From a virus: DNA of 53,498 nucleotides. The notes beneath the pieces are model-generated. The model was not told the DNA's origin. It worked only from the letters and a program-made list of their open reading frames with translations, and did not search any database. The position numbers and the translations under genes were made by a program. Where the stretch lies: IMG/VR virus record IMGVR_UViG_3300031857_000256, positions 1 through 53,498 of that record; one strand, 5' to 3'. Position 1 is the stretch's first letter. The number at the start of each line of letters is the position of its first letter. Positions 43,191 through 50,854 of the stretch are shown piece by piece.

Positions 43191-43622
43191 ATGGCAATAC
43201 AAAGAAATTACGAATTACCTGGTACTGGATTAGAAGCACAAAATGCATATCATGTTGTTACCAGTGTTAGAGTTGAAAAAAGAATGGCAGATGTTCCACC
43301 GCCACCCGATACATCTAGACCGGATGGTTTAACAGCTAGAGATGAAACACCTGGTACTGAAGTTTATTGGAAAGCTGGATATGTTGGCGAAATAGCCGTT
43401 ACTATTTGGAAAGACAAAGCGGCCAGAGATGCTAATGCAAAACCAATTGGATTTATTGGAACAAACCCATCGGATAATCAATACGGAGTTAGTATTGGTA
43501 CTGCTGGAATGGACCATAAATGTAAATTCTTTATAGATATAACAAGTCCATTAACTGAAGTAGAACAAGCGTATAATCATTTATTAAGTACGGACTATTA
43601 TAGTGGTTGTTCACAAATTTAA
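43191..43622 (+). CDS. Hypothetical structural protein downstream of giant fibre 3, 143 aa
   Basis: An AGGA ribosome-binding site at 43181-43184 lies over the last sense codon of the fibre gene. The protein starts MAIQRNYELPGTGLEAQNAYHVVTS-type sequence (hydrophobic strand then 'AYHVV'), has a proline-rich linker (VPPPPDTSRPDG), and continues with strands such as GEIAVTIWKDKAARD and AKPIGFIGTNP. It ends with a short helix and two cysteines near the C-terminus (one at GCSQI). I do not recognise a named family; similar small proteins with 'AYHVV...ITIWKD' sit next to fibre genes in other phages. A fibre-associated or baseplate accessory role is plausible. Confidence 0.65.
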   Translation: MAIQRNYELPGTGLEAQNAYHVVTSVRVEKRMADVPPPPDTSRPDGLTARDETPGTEVYWKAGYVGEIAVTIWKDKAARDANAKPIGFIGTNPSDNQYGVSIGTAGMDHKCKFFIDITSPLTEVEQAYNHLLSTDYYSGCSQI

Positions 43623-43643
43623 TTCGTTATTTTAAAAACTAAA

Positions 43644-43651
43644 TATTTATA
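43644..43651 (+). promoter_or_regulatory. TATTTATA octamer upstream of the gene at 43671
   Basis: Preceded by AA in a 48-bp gap, ending 19 bp before the ATG. Same spacing class as the elements at 3586, 20589 and 46525. Confidence 0.5.
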
Positions 43652-43670
43652 ACATATAAACAAATATATT

Positions 43671-44054
43671 ATGGCATTACAATACACATGGAAATTAGAA
43701 GGCTTAAAAAAGCAAAATAGTGATGAACTAGATAACATTATAATTGGTACTCGTTGGAAAGTGACAGGTACTGATGCAGATGGTGTTTTTGGTGCATTTA
43801 TTGGTGCAACTCCATTTAAAGCCGAAGACGTTGATGTAGATAATTTTACTGAATACGAAAGCTTGACAGAAGAACAAGTATTAGGATGGATTAAAAGTAC
43901 AGTAAGCGGTTCTGCTTCAACAAATTATTGGGAGCACATTAGTGGTAGAATAGAAAAAGAGATATATGAGAAAAGATATGCTGTTAGTGATATATCTGAA
44001 AATTCTCTACCTTGGGCATCAGGATCGGTAACACCAACACCACCAACACCTTAA
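43671..44054 (+). CDS. Small virion-associated protein, 127 aa
   Basis: A compact protein with YTWKLEGLKKQNSDEL, a strand pair around GTRWKVTGTDADGVFGAFIGAT, then FTEYESLTEEQVLGWIKS and a C-terminal proline-threonine tail (TPTPPTP). The pattern 'W-I-GLK-------N-I----W-VTG-D-DG-----G-T......F--YE-LTE--V--WI' is one I associate with small structural proteins of marine T4-like phages; the family has no known function. It forms a unit of its own here: TATTTATA upstream and a strong hairpin terminator 25 bp after its stop, directly before the sheath gene. Confidence 0.65.
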   Translation: MALQYTWKLEGLKKQNSDELDNIIIGTRWKVTGTDADGVFGAFIGATPFKAEDVDVDNFTEYESLTEEQVLGWIKSTVSGSASTNYWEHISGRIEKEIYEKRYAVSDISENSLPWASGSVTPTPPTP

Positions 44055-44078
44055 AATAAAAAAATTAAAAGTATAATA

Positions 44079-44118
44079 CCCAAAGCATAGTTAATTGAAA
44101 TTGTGTTTTGGGTTTTTT
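44079..44118 (+). terminator. Rho-independent terminator before the sheath gene
   Basis: Arms CCCAAAGCA (44079-44087) and TGTTTTGGG (44104-44112) pair over nine positions with one G-T wobble, around a 16-nt AT-rich loop, and are followed by six T. It isolates the gene at 43671 from the sheath gene. Confidence 0.7.
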
Positions 44119-44123
44119 CATTA

Positions 44124-44131
44124 TATTTATA
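44124..44131 (+). promoter_or_regulatory. TATTTATA octamer upstream of the tail sheath gene
   Basis: Preceded by TA, just after the terminator T-run and 57 bp before the sheath ATG, a longer leader than at other genes. A GGAG ribosome-binding site (44178-44181) follows. Confidence 0.5.
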
Positions 44132-44188
44132 TGTGTATTTTTATACATTAATAAATCTACAAATTAAAACTGAAATCGGAGAAATAAA

Positions 44189-46501
44189 ATGGCAGAAAGA
44201 ATCGTATCACCTGGAGTATTTACGAGAGAAAATGACCTTTCCTTCTTAGCGCAAGGAATTGGTGAAATTGGCGGAGCATTTATAGGACCTTTTAAACAAG
44301 GACCTGCTTTCGTTCCAACAATCGTAAGAACACAATCAGAATTTGAAACAATATTCGGTACACCGGATGGAACTTTTTACACAGAGTATGCAGTTCAGAA
44401 CTATTTAAGAGAAGCTGGTTCTGCTACTATTGTAAGAGTTGCCGGTACTGAAGGATATACACAAAACGCACCAGTAGGTATATTTGCCAGTGGTAGTGGT
44501 TTTGGTGATAAATTAGTTGGTGTATTATTTAATACTAAAGTTGGAGCAACGTATCAAGCGATTGACTCAACTGGTAGTATTTTAGATAATATAGCCGATA
44601 AGGGTTCATTTATTATAAAAGGAAATGAATTTGGTGGAACAACTGGTATATCAGCATCTATTCTTCCATCTGATGTGAACGATTTAAAAGATGTATTTGG
44701 CGAATCTCCATTTGGTAGTAAAAATGCATATGCTTATCTATATTTTGAAAGTAGTGCATCTCTATTCCCAACAACCGATACTTTTTCTTCAGTTTATTCT
44801 CAAATTTTACCTGACCAAGATTTTACCGATGAAGCATTATCTGCTGTAACTCCTTGGATTAAATCTCAAGTAATTAGTGGTGATAGATATGACCTTTTCC
44901 GTTTCCATACAATTGGACAAGGTGAGGTTTATAACAAAAAATATAAAGTAAGTATTTCTAATGTTAAGGCTGCCGGTGAAGATGGTTCTACGGACTATGC
45001 AACTTTCACTGTAACTTTAAGAGGATATGGTGATACTGATAGAAGAAAGAGTGTAATTGAACAATGGGGTAATGTAAATTTAGACCCATCATCTCCAAGA
45101 TACATCGCTAGAGTAATTGGTGATAGATATTTCACAATTGATAACAATGGTAAAATAACTGAAAATGGTGATTACTCAAATAAATCACTTAACGTATGGG
45201 TAGAAGTTTCTGAAGCGGGTTCATTCCCTATTTCAGCAGCACCGTTTGGACATGGGGCATACACTAACCCTGTTAGAGTATCTGCGGCAACTAAAGTTCC
45301 TGCGGTAGTTTACCAAACCGGTTCAGCGGCTAACAATTCATCATCTCCAATATATTTTAGTGGATTTGATTATGAATCAGTAGGTGCTGTAACTGATAAC
45401 ACACAATATTTAAAACCAATACCTACAAGTGCTGGTACTGGTGCAAACGTAGCATTCGCATTTGATTCTCAATTGAGTTATCAACTGACAGGTTCTGCGG
45501 CATCGGATATGGTTAAAAGACAATTCGTTGTAGCATTCCAAGGTGGTTTTGATGGTGTAAATCCGATTGTAAGATTAGCGAAAGCTGGTGATGCAGATTG
45601 GGGAGCTGGTAACAATCAAGGATTGAATTGTACTAACTTAACATCAGCAGGTTCACAAGCATATGTTAAAGCAATAAACGCACTTTCTAATCCAGATGAA
45701 TACGATATTAATTTAGTTGCAGCACCTGGTATTAATAGAGAACTTCACCCAGCGGTAACACAAAAGTTAATTGATATGTGTGAAGAAAGACAAGATTGTT
45801 TCTACATCGCTGACTTTACTGATTATCAATCTTCAATTACAACCGCAACTGAGCAAGCTAATTCAGTAGATTCAAACTATGTAGCTTGTTATTATCCTTG
45901 GTTAAAAACGATAGATGTTAATACTAATAAATTAACAACCGTTCCACCATCAGTATTATTACCTGCAGTATTTGCAAGTAGTGATAGATTGGCGGCTGAG
46001 TGGTTCGCACCTGCTGGTTTGAATAGAGGTGGTATTACCGGAGCAGTTAGTGTATTGAATAGATTAACACATTCTGAAAGAGATACTCTATATGAGAACA
46101 AAGTAAATCCAATTGCATCATTCCCTGGACAAGGTATTGTAGCATTCGGACAGAAAACATTGCAAGATAAAGCATCTGCATTAGATAGAATCAACGTAAG
46201 AAGATTACTTATCGCTGTTAAGAAGTTTATTGCATCTACATCTAGATATTTAGTATTTGAACAAAATACTGCAGAAACTAGAAGCAGATTCATTAACACT
46301 GTGAATCCTTATTTGGAATCAATTCAACAAAGACAAGGTTTATACGCTTTCAACGTTGTAATGGATGATTCAAATAACACACCGGATGTAATTGATAGAA
46401 ACATATTAGCTGGAGCAATTTACTTACAGCCTACGAAGACTGCGGAATTCATCATAATTGATTTCAACATTCTTCCAACTGGAGCATCATTCTCAGCATA
46501 A
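44189..46501 (+). CDS. 18: Tail sheath protein (T4 gp18-like), 770 aa
   Basis: The N-terminus MAERIVSPGVFTREND, then GAFIGPFKQGPAFVPTIVRTQSEFETIFG and YAVQNYLREAGSATIVRVAG, is the classical Phage_sheath_1 opening. The C-terminal half has the conserved core seen in contractile sheaths: NLVAAPGINR, YVACYYPWLKTID, VLLPAVFASSDRLAAEWFAPAGLNRGGI, and INVRRLLIAVKKFIASTSRYLVFEQN, ending in the strand EFIIIDFNILPTGASFSA that joins neighbouring subunits. At 770 residues it is longer than T4 gp18 (659), the extra mass being in the middle protrusion domain. GGAG gives a good ribosome-binding site eight bases upstream. It forms the contractile sheath around the tube encoded next. Confidence 0.95.
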   Translation: MAERIVSPGVFTRENDLSFLAQGIGEIGGAFIGPFKQGPAFVPTIVRTQSEFETIFGTPDGTFYTEYAVQNYLREAGSATIVRVAGTEGYTQNAPVGIFASGSGFGDKLVGVLFNTKVGATYQAIDSTGSILDNIADKGSFIIKGNEFGGTTGISASILPSDVNDLKDVFGESPFGSKNAYAYLYFESSASLFPTTDTFSSVYSQILPDQDFTDEALSAVTPWIKSQVISGDRYDLFRFHTIGQGEVYNKKYKVSISNVKAAGEDGSTDYATFTVTLRGYGDTDRRKSVIEQWGNVNLDPSSPRYIARVIGDRYFTIDNNGKITENGDYSNKSLNVWVEVSEAGSFPISAAPFGHGAYTNPVRVSAATKVPAVVYQTGSAANNSSSPIYFSGFDYESVGAVTDNTQYLKPIPTSAGTGANVAFAFDSQLSYQLTGSAASDMVKRQFVVAFQGGFDGVNPIVRLAKAGDADWGAGNNQGLNCTNLTSAGSQAYVKAINALSNPDEYDINLVAAPGINRELHPAVTQKLIDMCEERQDCFYIADFTDYQSSITTATEQANSVDSNYVACYYPWLKTIDVNTNKLTTVPPSVLLPAVFASSDRLAAEWFAPAGLNRGGITGAVSVLNRLTHSERDTLYENKVNPIASFPGQGIVAFGQKTLQDKASALDRINVRRLLIAVKKFIASTSRYLVFEQNTAETRSRFINTVNPYLESIQQRQGLYAFNVVMDDSNNTPDVIDRNILAGAIYLQPTKTAEFIIIDFNILPTGASFSA

Positions 46502-46524
46502 TAATGGAAACTACAATCAATTGA

Positions 46525-46532
46525 TATTTATA
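46525..46532 (+). promoter_or_regulatory. TATTTATA octamer upstream of the tail tube gene
   Basis: Preceded by GA in the 55-bp gap between sheath and tube, 24 bp before the ATG. With no terminator seen after the sheath gene, it would add tube transcripts, useful since tube and sheath are both needed in bulk. Confidence 0.5.
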
Positions 46533-46556
46533 AAAGTAAAATAAAAGGAACAAAAA

Positions 46557-47060
46557 ATGGCAGACAATTTAATATTACCATATGAGCAGATGATATTCAG
46601 GCAGTTTGAGCCAAAAATGAAGAATCGCTACTACATGGAAATGGCAGAAGTAGGTATTCCGGCATTTATGGTTAAAACCGCAAATAGACCTGAAATTCAG
46701 TTTGAAACTGTGAAGATAGACCATATCAACACTTATAGAAAGTTAAAAGGTAAAGGTGAGTGGCAGGATTTATCCGTGACACTTTATGACCCAATTGTTC
46801 CATCTGCAGCGCAGTTGGTAATGGAATGGATACGTTTATCTCATGAATCTATTACCGGACGTGATGGATATGCAGAATTCTACAAAAAGACTATTAACTT
46901 TTATATGTTAGGTCCAGTAGGTGATAAGGTTGAACAATGGACACTTCATGGAGCGTTCATTTCTAGAGCATCTTTTGGTGATTTGGATTTTTCGTCAACA
47001 AACGAACCAGTATCAATTGAATTAACACTTACATACGATTACGCAGTTCTTGAATACTAA
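46557..47060 (+). CDS. 19: Tail tube protein (T4 gp19-like), 167 aa
   Basis: Length equals the T4 family (163). The protein has the usual tube features: QMIFRQFEPKMKNRYYMEM at the N-terminus, IPAFMVKTANRPEI, KIDHINTYRKLKGKGEW and DLSVTLYDPIVPSAAQLVMEW, then YKKTINFYMLGPVGDKVEQW and ISRASFGDLDFSSTNEPVSIELTLTYDYA. These correspond to the conserved beta-sandwich and the 'D-S----V-I--T--YD-A' end of contractile tail tube proteins. An AAAAGGA ribosome-binding site lies eight bases before the ATG. It sits between sheath and the baseplate-family chaperone gene, as in the usual tail order, and is followed by a strong terminator. Confidence 0.95.
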   Translation: MADNLILPYEQMIFRQFEPKMKNRYYMEMAEVGIPAFMVKTANRPEIQFETVKIDHINTYRKLKGKGEWQDLSVTLYDPIVPSAAQLVMEWIRLSHESITGRDGYAEFYKKTINFYMLGPVGDKVEQWTLHGAFISRASFGDLDFSSTNEPVSIELTLTYDYAVLEY

Positions 47061-47082
47061 TATTCAAAACATTATAAAAAAG

Positions 47083-47109
47083 AAGGGATACCAAAAGTAT
47101 CCCTTTTTT
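47083..47109 (+). terminator. Strong rho-independent terminator after the tail tube gene
   Basis: Perfect 9-bp stem AAGGGATAC (47083-47091) and GTATCCCTT (47097-47105) with a five-base loop (CAAAA), continuing into a T-run. It lies 22 bp after the tube stop. Confidence 0.85.
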
Positions 47110-47133
47110 ATTTTCAAATTTTTTTGTTTTATG

Positions 47134-47141
47134 TATTTATA
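47134..47141 (+). promoter_or_regulatory. TATTTATA octamer upstream of the baseplate-family gene
   Basis: Preceded by TG, 24 bp after the terminator and 25 bp before the ATG at 47167. The terminator-octamer-gene order repeats that seen before the sheath. Confidence 0.5.
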
Positions 47142-47166
47142 TATACAAACTAAATAAAGTAATGTT

Positions 47167-47931
47167 ATGAGTGAAAAAAATTATGATTTTCCAACGGAAG
47201 TATTAGACCTTCCATCAAAAGGATTAATATATCCAAAAGATAGCCCACTTGCATCGGGTAGAATTACAATCAAATATATGACAGCAAAAGAAGAAGATAT
47301 ACTTTCTTCTGCAAATTTGATTAAAAAAGGTATTGTTTTAGATAAATTGTTTGAATCAGTTGTTGTTGATAGCGTTAATATAAACGATATTTCAATTGGT
47401 GATAAAAACGCAATTATTTTAGCAACAAGATTGTTAGGATATGGTCCTGAATATAACGTTTCTTTTTATTCAAAAAAGAAAAATACTACTTTGGAAGCAA
47501 ATATAGACCTTTCAAAGGTGAATGTTAAAGATATAGATTATTCATCTTTCAATAATAAAAATGAATTTGAATTCGTTACACCTATCGGCAAGAATAAGAT
47601 AACATTTAGACTTCTTACACATGGTGATGAAAAATTGATTGATAGAGATATACAGGCTTTAGAAAAATTGAATAAAGATACTTCATTTGAAATCACTACC
47701 AGATTGAGATATATGATTAAAGCGATTGATGGTAATGCAGATTTAGGATTTATTACAAAATTTGTTAATAATTCATTTTTGGCTAAAGATAGTAAAGCAT
47801 TTAGAGATTATGTTAAAAAAGTTTCTCCAGATATGGACATGGTGTTTGAATTTACACATGAAGATGGGGAATTGGAGGTGGTGCCCATTCCAATGGGCGT
47901 GACCTTTTTTTGGCCTTCCGAAGAATCATAG
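47167..47931 (+). CDS. T4_baseplate-family protein (gp26-like), tail assembly role, 254 aa in frame 0
   Basis: The N-terminus DFPTEVLDLPSKGLIYP, then LASGRITIKYMTAKEEDILSSANLIKKGIVLDKLF and IGDKNAIILATRLLGYGPEYNV, is the signature of the T4 bacteriophage base plate protein family (PF12322; T4 gp26-like), which acts in baseplate hub assembly. The rest is charged alpha/beta, ending GVTFFWPSEES before a TAG. T4 gp26 has 208 residues. The zero-frame end overlaps by 29 nt a second open frame (to 48124) whose product looks like the natural continuation, with a T7 tract in the overlap. Position between tail tube and tape measure is where lambda G/GT-type tail chaperones with programmed frameshifts are found, so it may be the equivalent gene. 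Family call fairly firm; frameshift discussed separately. Confidence 0.75.
   Translation: MSEKNYDFPTEVLDLPSKGLIYPKDSPLASGRITIKYMTAKEEDILSSANLIKKGIVLDKLFESVVVDSVNINDISIGDKNAIILATRLLGYGPEYNVSFYSKKKNTTLEANIDLSKVNVKDIDYSSFNNKNEFEFVTPIGKNKITFRLLTHGDEKLIDRDIQALEKLNKDTSFEITTRLRYMIKAIDGNADLGFITKFVNNSFLAKDSKAFRDYVKKVSPDMDMVFEFTHEDGELEVVPIPMGVTFFWPSEES
47905..47911 (+). other. T7 tract, candidate frameshift site
   Basis: Seven T in a row, read in frame 0 as ACC-TTT-TTT-TGG. The downstream frame is open only from 47903 (after a TGA at 47900-47902) and frame 0 stops at 47929-47931, so any switch must occur within these 29 nt. A +1 or -2 slip on the T tract joins the frames. A sequencing error (one T too many) would give the same picture. 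Confidence 0.55.
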
Positions 47932-48124
47932 TGCATTACTTCATACTCAAATCTTTGATATGGTTGAGTATAGTAATGGATTTTCAATGATGGAATTATA
48001 TAAAATGCCAACTTATTTAAGAATGTTCTACTACAATAAATTGGTAGAATCAAAGAAAAAGGAAGCAGAACAGGCTAAAAAAGCACAAAATAACACAGGT
48101 AGTTCAAAAGTTAGGTTTAGGTAA
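47912..48124 (+). CDS. Frameshifted C-terminal extension of the gp26-like gene, 70 codons
   Basis: In the +1/-2 frame relative to the 47167 gene, an open frame reads GLPKNHSALLHTQIFDMVEY, MELYKMPTYLRMFYYNKLVE, and then a charged helix (KKKEAEQAKKAQN) to TAA at 48124. The central 'MPTYLR-FYY-KL-E' followed by a Lys/Glu helix is like the C-terminal part of tail/baseplate assembly chaperones. Only one in-frame ATG lies early (47960), with no clear ribosome-binding site and with conserved-looking sequence before it, so expression by frameshift from the upstream gene is preferred (318 residues in total for +1, 319 for -2). A terminator stem starts inside its last codons, showing that this is the true end of the unit. 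Alternatives: independent start at 47960, or a sequencing error in the T7 tract. Confidence 0.6.
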   Translation, partial: GLPKNHSALLHTQIFDMVEYSNGFSMMELYKMPTYLRMFYYNKLVESKKKEAEQAKKAQNNTGSSKVRFR

Positions 48125-48154
48125 AGTATTTACTTATTCCTAACTTTTTCTTTT
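48106..48154 (+). terminator. Terminator overlapping the end of the frameshift extension
   Basis: Ten-bp perfect arms AAAAGTTAGG (48106-48115) and CCTAACTTTT (48139-48148), with an inner GTAAA/TTTAC stem (48121-48133), then TCTTTT. The 5' arm lies in the last codons before the TAA at 48122-48124. Confidence 0.7.
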
Positions 48155-48160
48155 AGTAGA

Positions 48161-48168
48161 TATTTATA
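48161..48168 (+). promoter_or_regulatory. TATTTATA octamer upstream of the small gene and tape measure
   Basis: Preceded by GA, directly after the terminator and 26 bp before the ATG at 48195. It probably serves the small gene, the tape measure and the genes that follow, since no later octamer was seen in their short gaps. Confidence 0.5.
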
Positions 48169-48194
48169 GTTTGAATAAGTGTAAACAATTTAAA

Positions 48195-48428
48195 ATGGCA
48201 AAAAAATATAAAATATCCGAATCATATATAAATGAATTTTGGGGTTTATTCACAAGTAAAAAAACACCTGAAAAACTTCAAAAAGTAATTGATAATGACC
48301 CGGTTTTAAAACAATTGCAGGCTAAAATTGATGCAATTGATGCAAAATCTAAAAACTATTTAGATACAGTAAAAAAAGATGATCCTGAAATTTACGGCTA
48401 TCTTTTAAAGCATGGATTTGTAAAATAA
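48195..48428 (+). CDS. Small helical protein between chaperone and tape measure, 77 aa
   Basis: The ATG at 48195 gives MAKKYKISESYINEFWGLF; an in-frame TTG at 48171 would add eight residues overlapping the promoter region and is less likely. The protein is charged and helical (SKKTPEKLQKVIDND, KLQAKIDAIDAKSKNYLDTV) and ends GYLLKHGFVK. There is no cysteine and no membrane segment. Family not recognised. Encoded ten bases before the tape measure, it could be a tape-measure chaperone or a minor tail component; small helical proteins are common at this position in contractile tail clusters. Confidence 0.75.
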   Translation: MAKKYKISESYINEFWGLFTSKKTPEKLQKVIDNDPVLKQLQAKIDAIDAKSKNYLDTVKKDDPEIYGYLLKHGFVK

Positions 48429-48438
48429 TTAATAAAGA

Positions 48439-50853
48439 ATGGCAGAGGTTAGGAATCTTACTCCAGAAGAACTGGAAAAACAAAATAAACTACTCAGAGA
48501 GCGTGATGAAATCATGCAACGTCTTGAGGAGAGGAATAAGCGTATTGCCACAGCGGGAGCCGATGAAATAAAACGTTTAGAAAAACGAAATCAAAAAGAT
48601 AAAGAGCATCTCGATAATATTGGAAATCAATTAGATGCTATAACTGAAATAACAGATAAGGTTGAGGACTATGCGGACTTTTGGAAAAAAGCAGCGGAAA
48701 AACAACAGGATTATTTAGACCTTCAAGAAGATTTTGGAACATCGTTTGCAAAATTATCACCACAGGTAAAAAATTTATTAGTTTCTCAAGAAAAGGGTGG
48801 TGGTGCATTTGCTGCAATTACCGCTAGAATTTTAGATATTAAAAAGAAAGAAATTAATGCAAGTGGTGATGAATTGGCATCATTGGAATCAAGAAGAGCA
48901 GAATTAGAAAAGATAAGACAAACACAAATTGATTCAGCAGATAGTCTTGCATTTGAAAAAGAATCATTTTTTGGTATAAGTGATGCAGCTAAACGAAGAC
49001 AAGAATTTCAATCATCAATAGTTGGATTATCGGAAGAAGATAAAAAATTAGCAGAAGAAATTTTTGAAAGAAATCAATTATTACTTGCACAACAAGAAAG
49101 ATATGTTGAGTTGAAATCTCAACTAAATGATATTACAAATTCATTACCGGAAGGTTTGAGTAATCTAGTATCTGGTATAACGTCATTGGTAAAAGGAATT
49201 GCAAAAGGTTTAGGTCCTGTTGTAATTATAGCAGGGTTAATATCACTTGCTATAAAGGAATTTACCGAACTAAATAGTGCAGCCAAAAAATTTAGAGAAG
49301 AAACTGGTTTAACGGCAAAGCAAACAAAGGATGTAGATAATCAGGTTAAGAGTATTAGACATGAGTTTGCGGATTTAGGTGTAGAAGCGGAAGATGTATA
49401 TGAAAGTGTAAAGGCGTTAAAAAGCGAATTTGGAGACTCTATACCATTTACCAAAGGAATTGTTTCATCTTTAACTGTGATGAATAAAAACTTTGGAATT
49501 GCACAATCTGATGCAGCAGCTGTTAATATGATTTTTCAAAGTATGGCTGGATTAACTGCACAAACTGCACAAAATGTTTCCATGCAATTGGTAGACCTGG
49601 CACAAATGTCCGGTGTTGCACCATCACAATTATTTAAAGATATCGCAGAATCTGCCGAAGAGTCTTACAAATATTTTAAAGGTGATATAAATGCGTTAGG
49701 AAGAGCGGCAATAGAAGCTAGAAGATTGGGTACTAATTTAAAAAGTGTTCTAAAAACAACAGAATCTCTTTTAGATTTTGAAAACGGAATTGAAAAGGAA
49801 TTAGTAGCGGCAACGTTTGTAGGTGGGCAATTTAATTTAACGCAAGCTAGAGCATTGGCATTTGCTGGTAAAACTGTAGATGCACAAAAAGAAATATTAA
49901 GGCAGGTACAAAGAACAGGTGACTTTAGGAATAAAGATGTATTCACTCAAAGAGCATTAGCCGATGCAGCCGGTATGTCTGTTGAAGAAATCAGTAAACA
50001 ACTTACAATGCAAGAAAGGTTAGTTGGACTGAGTGATGAGCAAAAAAAGTTAGTAGCTGATGCAATGGATAAGGGATTAAGTCTTACGGACTTAAGTGAT
50101 TCACAATTGCAGGATAAAGTTAAAGAATTAGCAGCACAAAAAGAAATAGCAGATAGTGTTACTAAAATGGAAAACGCATTCAAAGGAATAGCTGCTTCGT
50201 TGGGTACTGCTGTTGTACCATTATTGGAAGGATTAACACCGGTAATTACAATTTTAGCTGAAGGATTTGGATTCATATTTAAAGTATTAAATTATGTTCC
50301 AGGATTATTCCCAGCGATTATAGCAGGATTAGGTGCTATGTATATCATGTCTAAAAAAGTTGCAATTGCACAACAAATGGCAGCAATTGCAAAAGTATAT
50401 TCTACATATGGTGCAATGCCGTTTATTGGAGTTGCATTAGCGGCAGGTGTAATTGCGGCTATGATGGCATCGATGGGTAAAGCTAAGAATGTGGGTGATA
50501 TGGCAATAACTGATGGTGGAAAAACTAGAATATCGACACAAGAAGGTGGAATATTTGCCCCAAGTTCAAATGACCAAATTGCAGTTGGACCGGGTGTAGT
50601 TGATAGACTTGATAGATTAAATCAGGCCGGGAAATTGGGAGCAGCATCAGCCTTACCATTTGCAGGAGGTGTCGCCACATCACAAGCTATTGGTATCCTA
50701 GTTCAGGAAATGAAAGCATTAAGACAGGACATGAATTCCGGTAAAATAAGAACCAATACTTATCTAGATGGACAAAAAGTTACAACTGGAATTGCAGTAG
50801 CAAGTGAACAAAGTACGAGAAATAACTTCTCTTACGGACAAAGACTTTTATAA
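48439..50853 (+). CDS. Tail tape measure protein (T4 gp29 position), 804 aa
   Basis: Residues 5-110 form a long coiled coil rich in Glu, Lys and Arg (EKQNKLLRERDEIMQRLEER). A first hydrophobic segment occurs near residues 250-272 (LGPVVIIAGLISLAI), a helical middle follows with repeated Gln/Ala-rich segments, and a second hydrophobic stretch lies at about 610-680 (YVPGLFPAIIAGLGAMYIM and IGVALAAGVIAAMMASMG). This pattern, coiled coil plus membrane-active hydrophobic helices and an Ala/Gln-rich body, is typical of tape measure proteins, which set tail length and help DNA entry. Position after the tube and chaperone genes fits. T4 gp29 has 590 residues; a length of 804 would predict a longer tail if scaling holds. 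Its C-terminus (NFSYGQRLL) probably contacts the baseplate hub. Confidence 0.85.
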   Translation: MAEVRNLTPEELEKQNKLLRERDEIMQRLEERNKRIATAGADEIKRLEKRNQKDKEHLDNIGNQLDAITEITDKVEDYADFWKKAAEKQQDYLDLQEDFGTSFAKLSPQVKNLLVSQEKGGGAFAAITARILDIKKKEINASGDELASLESRRAELEKIRQTQIDSADSLAFEKESFFGISDAAKRRQEFQSSIVGLSEEDKKLAEEIFERNQLLLAQQERYVELKSQLNDITNSLPEGLSNLVSGITSLVKGIAKGLGPVVIIAGLISLAIKEFTELNSAAKKFREETGLTAKQTKDVDNQVKSIRHEFADLGVEAEDVYESVKALKSEFGDSIPFTKGIVSSLTVMNKNFGIAQSDAAAVNMIFQSMAGLTAQTAQNVSMQLVDLAQMSGVAPSQLFKDIAESAEESYKYFKGDINALGRAAIEARRLGTNLKSVLKTTESLLDFENGIEKELVAATFVGGQFNLTQARALAFAGKTVDAQKEILRQVQRTGDFRNKDVFTQRALADAAGMSVEEISKQLTMQERLVGLSDEQKKLVADAMDKGLSLTDLSDSQLQDKVKELAAQKEIADSVTKMENAFKGIAASLGTAVVPLLEGLTPVITILAEGFGFIFKVLNYVPGLFPAIIAGLGAMYIMSKKVAIAQQMAAIAKVYSTYGAMPFIGVALAAGVIAAMMASMGKAKNVGDMAITDGGKTRISTQEGGIFAPSSNDQIAVGPGVVDRLDRLNQAGKLGAASALPFAGGVATSQAIGILVQEMKALRQDMNSGKIRTNTYLDGQKVTTGIAVASEQSTRNNFSYGQRLL

Positions 50854-50854
50854 T

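Noticed and set aside
50804-50854. Upstream ATG at 50804 for the gp48/gp54-like gene
   Set aside because: It would overlap the last 50 bases of the tape measure; the ATG at 50855 directly follows that gene's stop and starts a more protein-like N-terminus.
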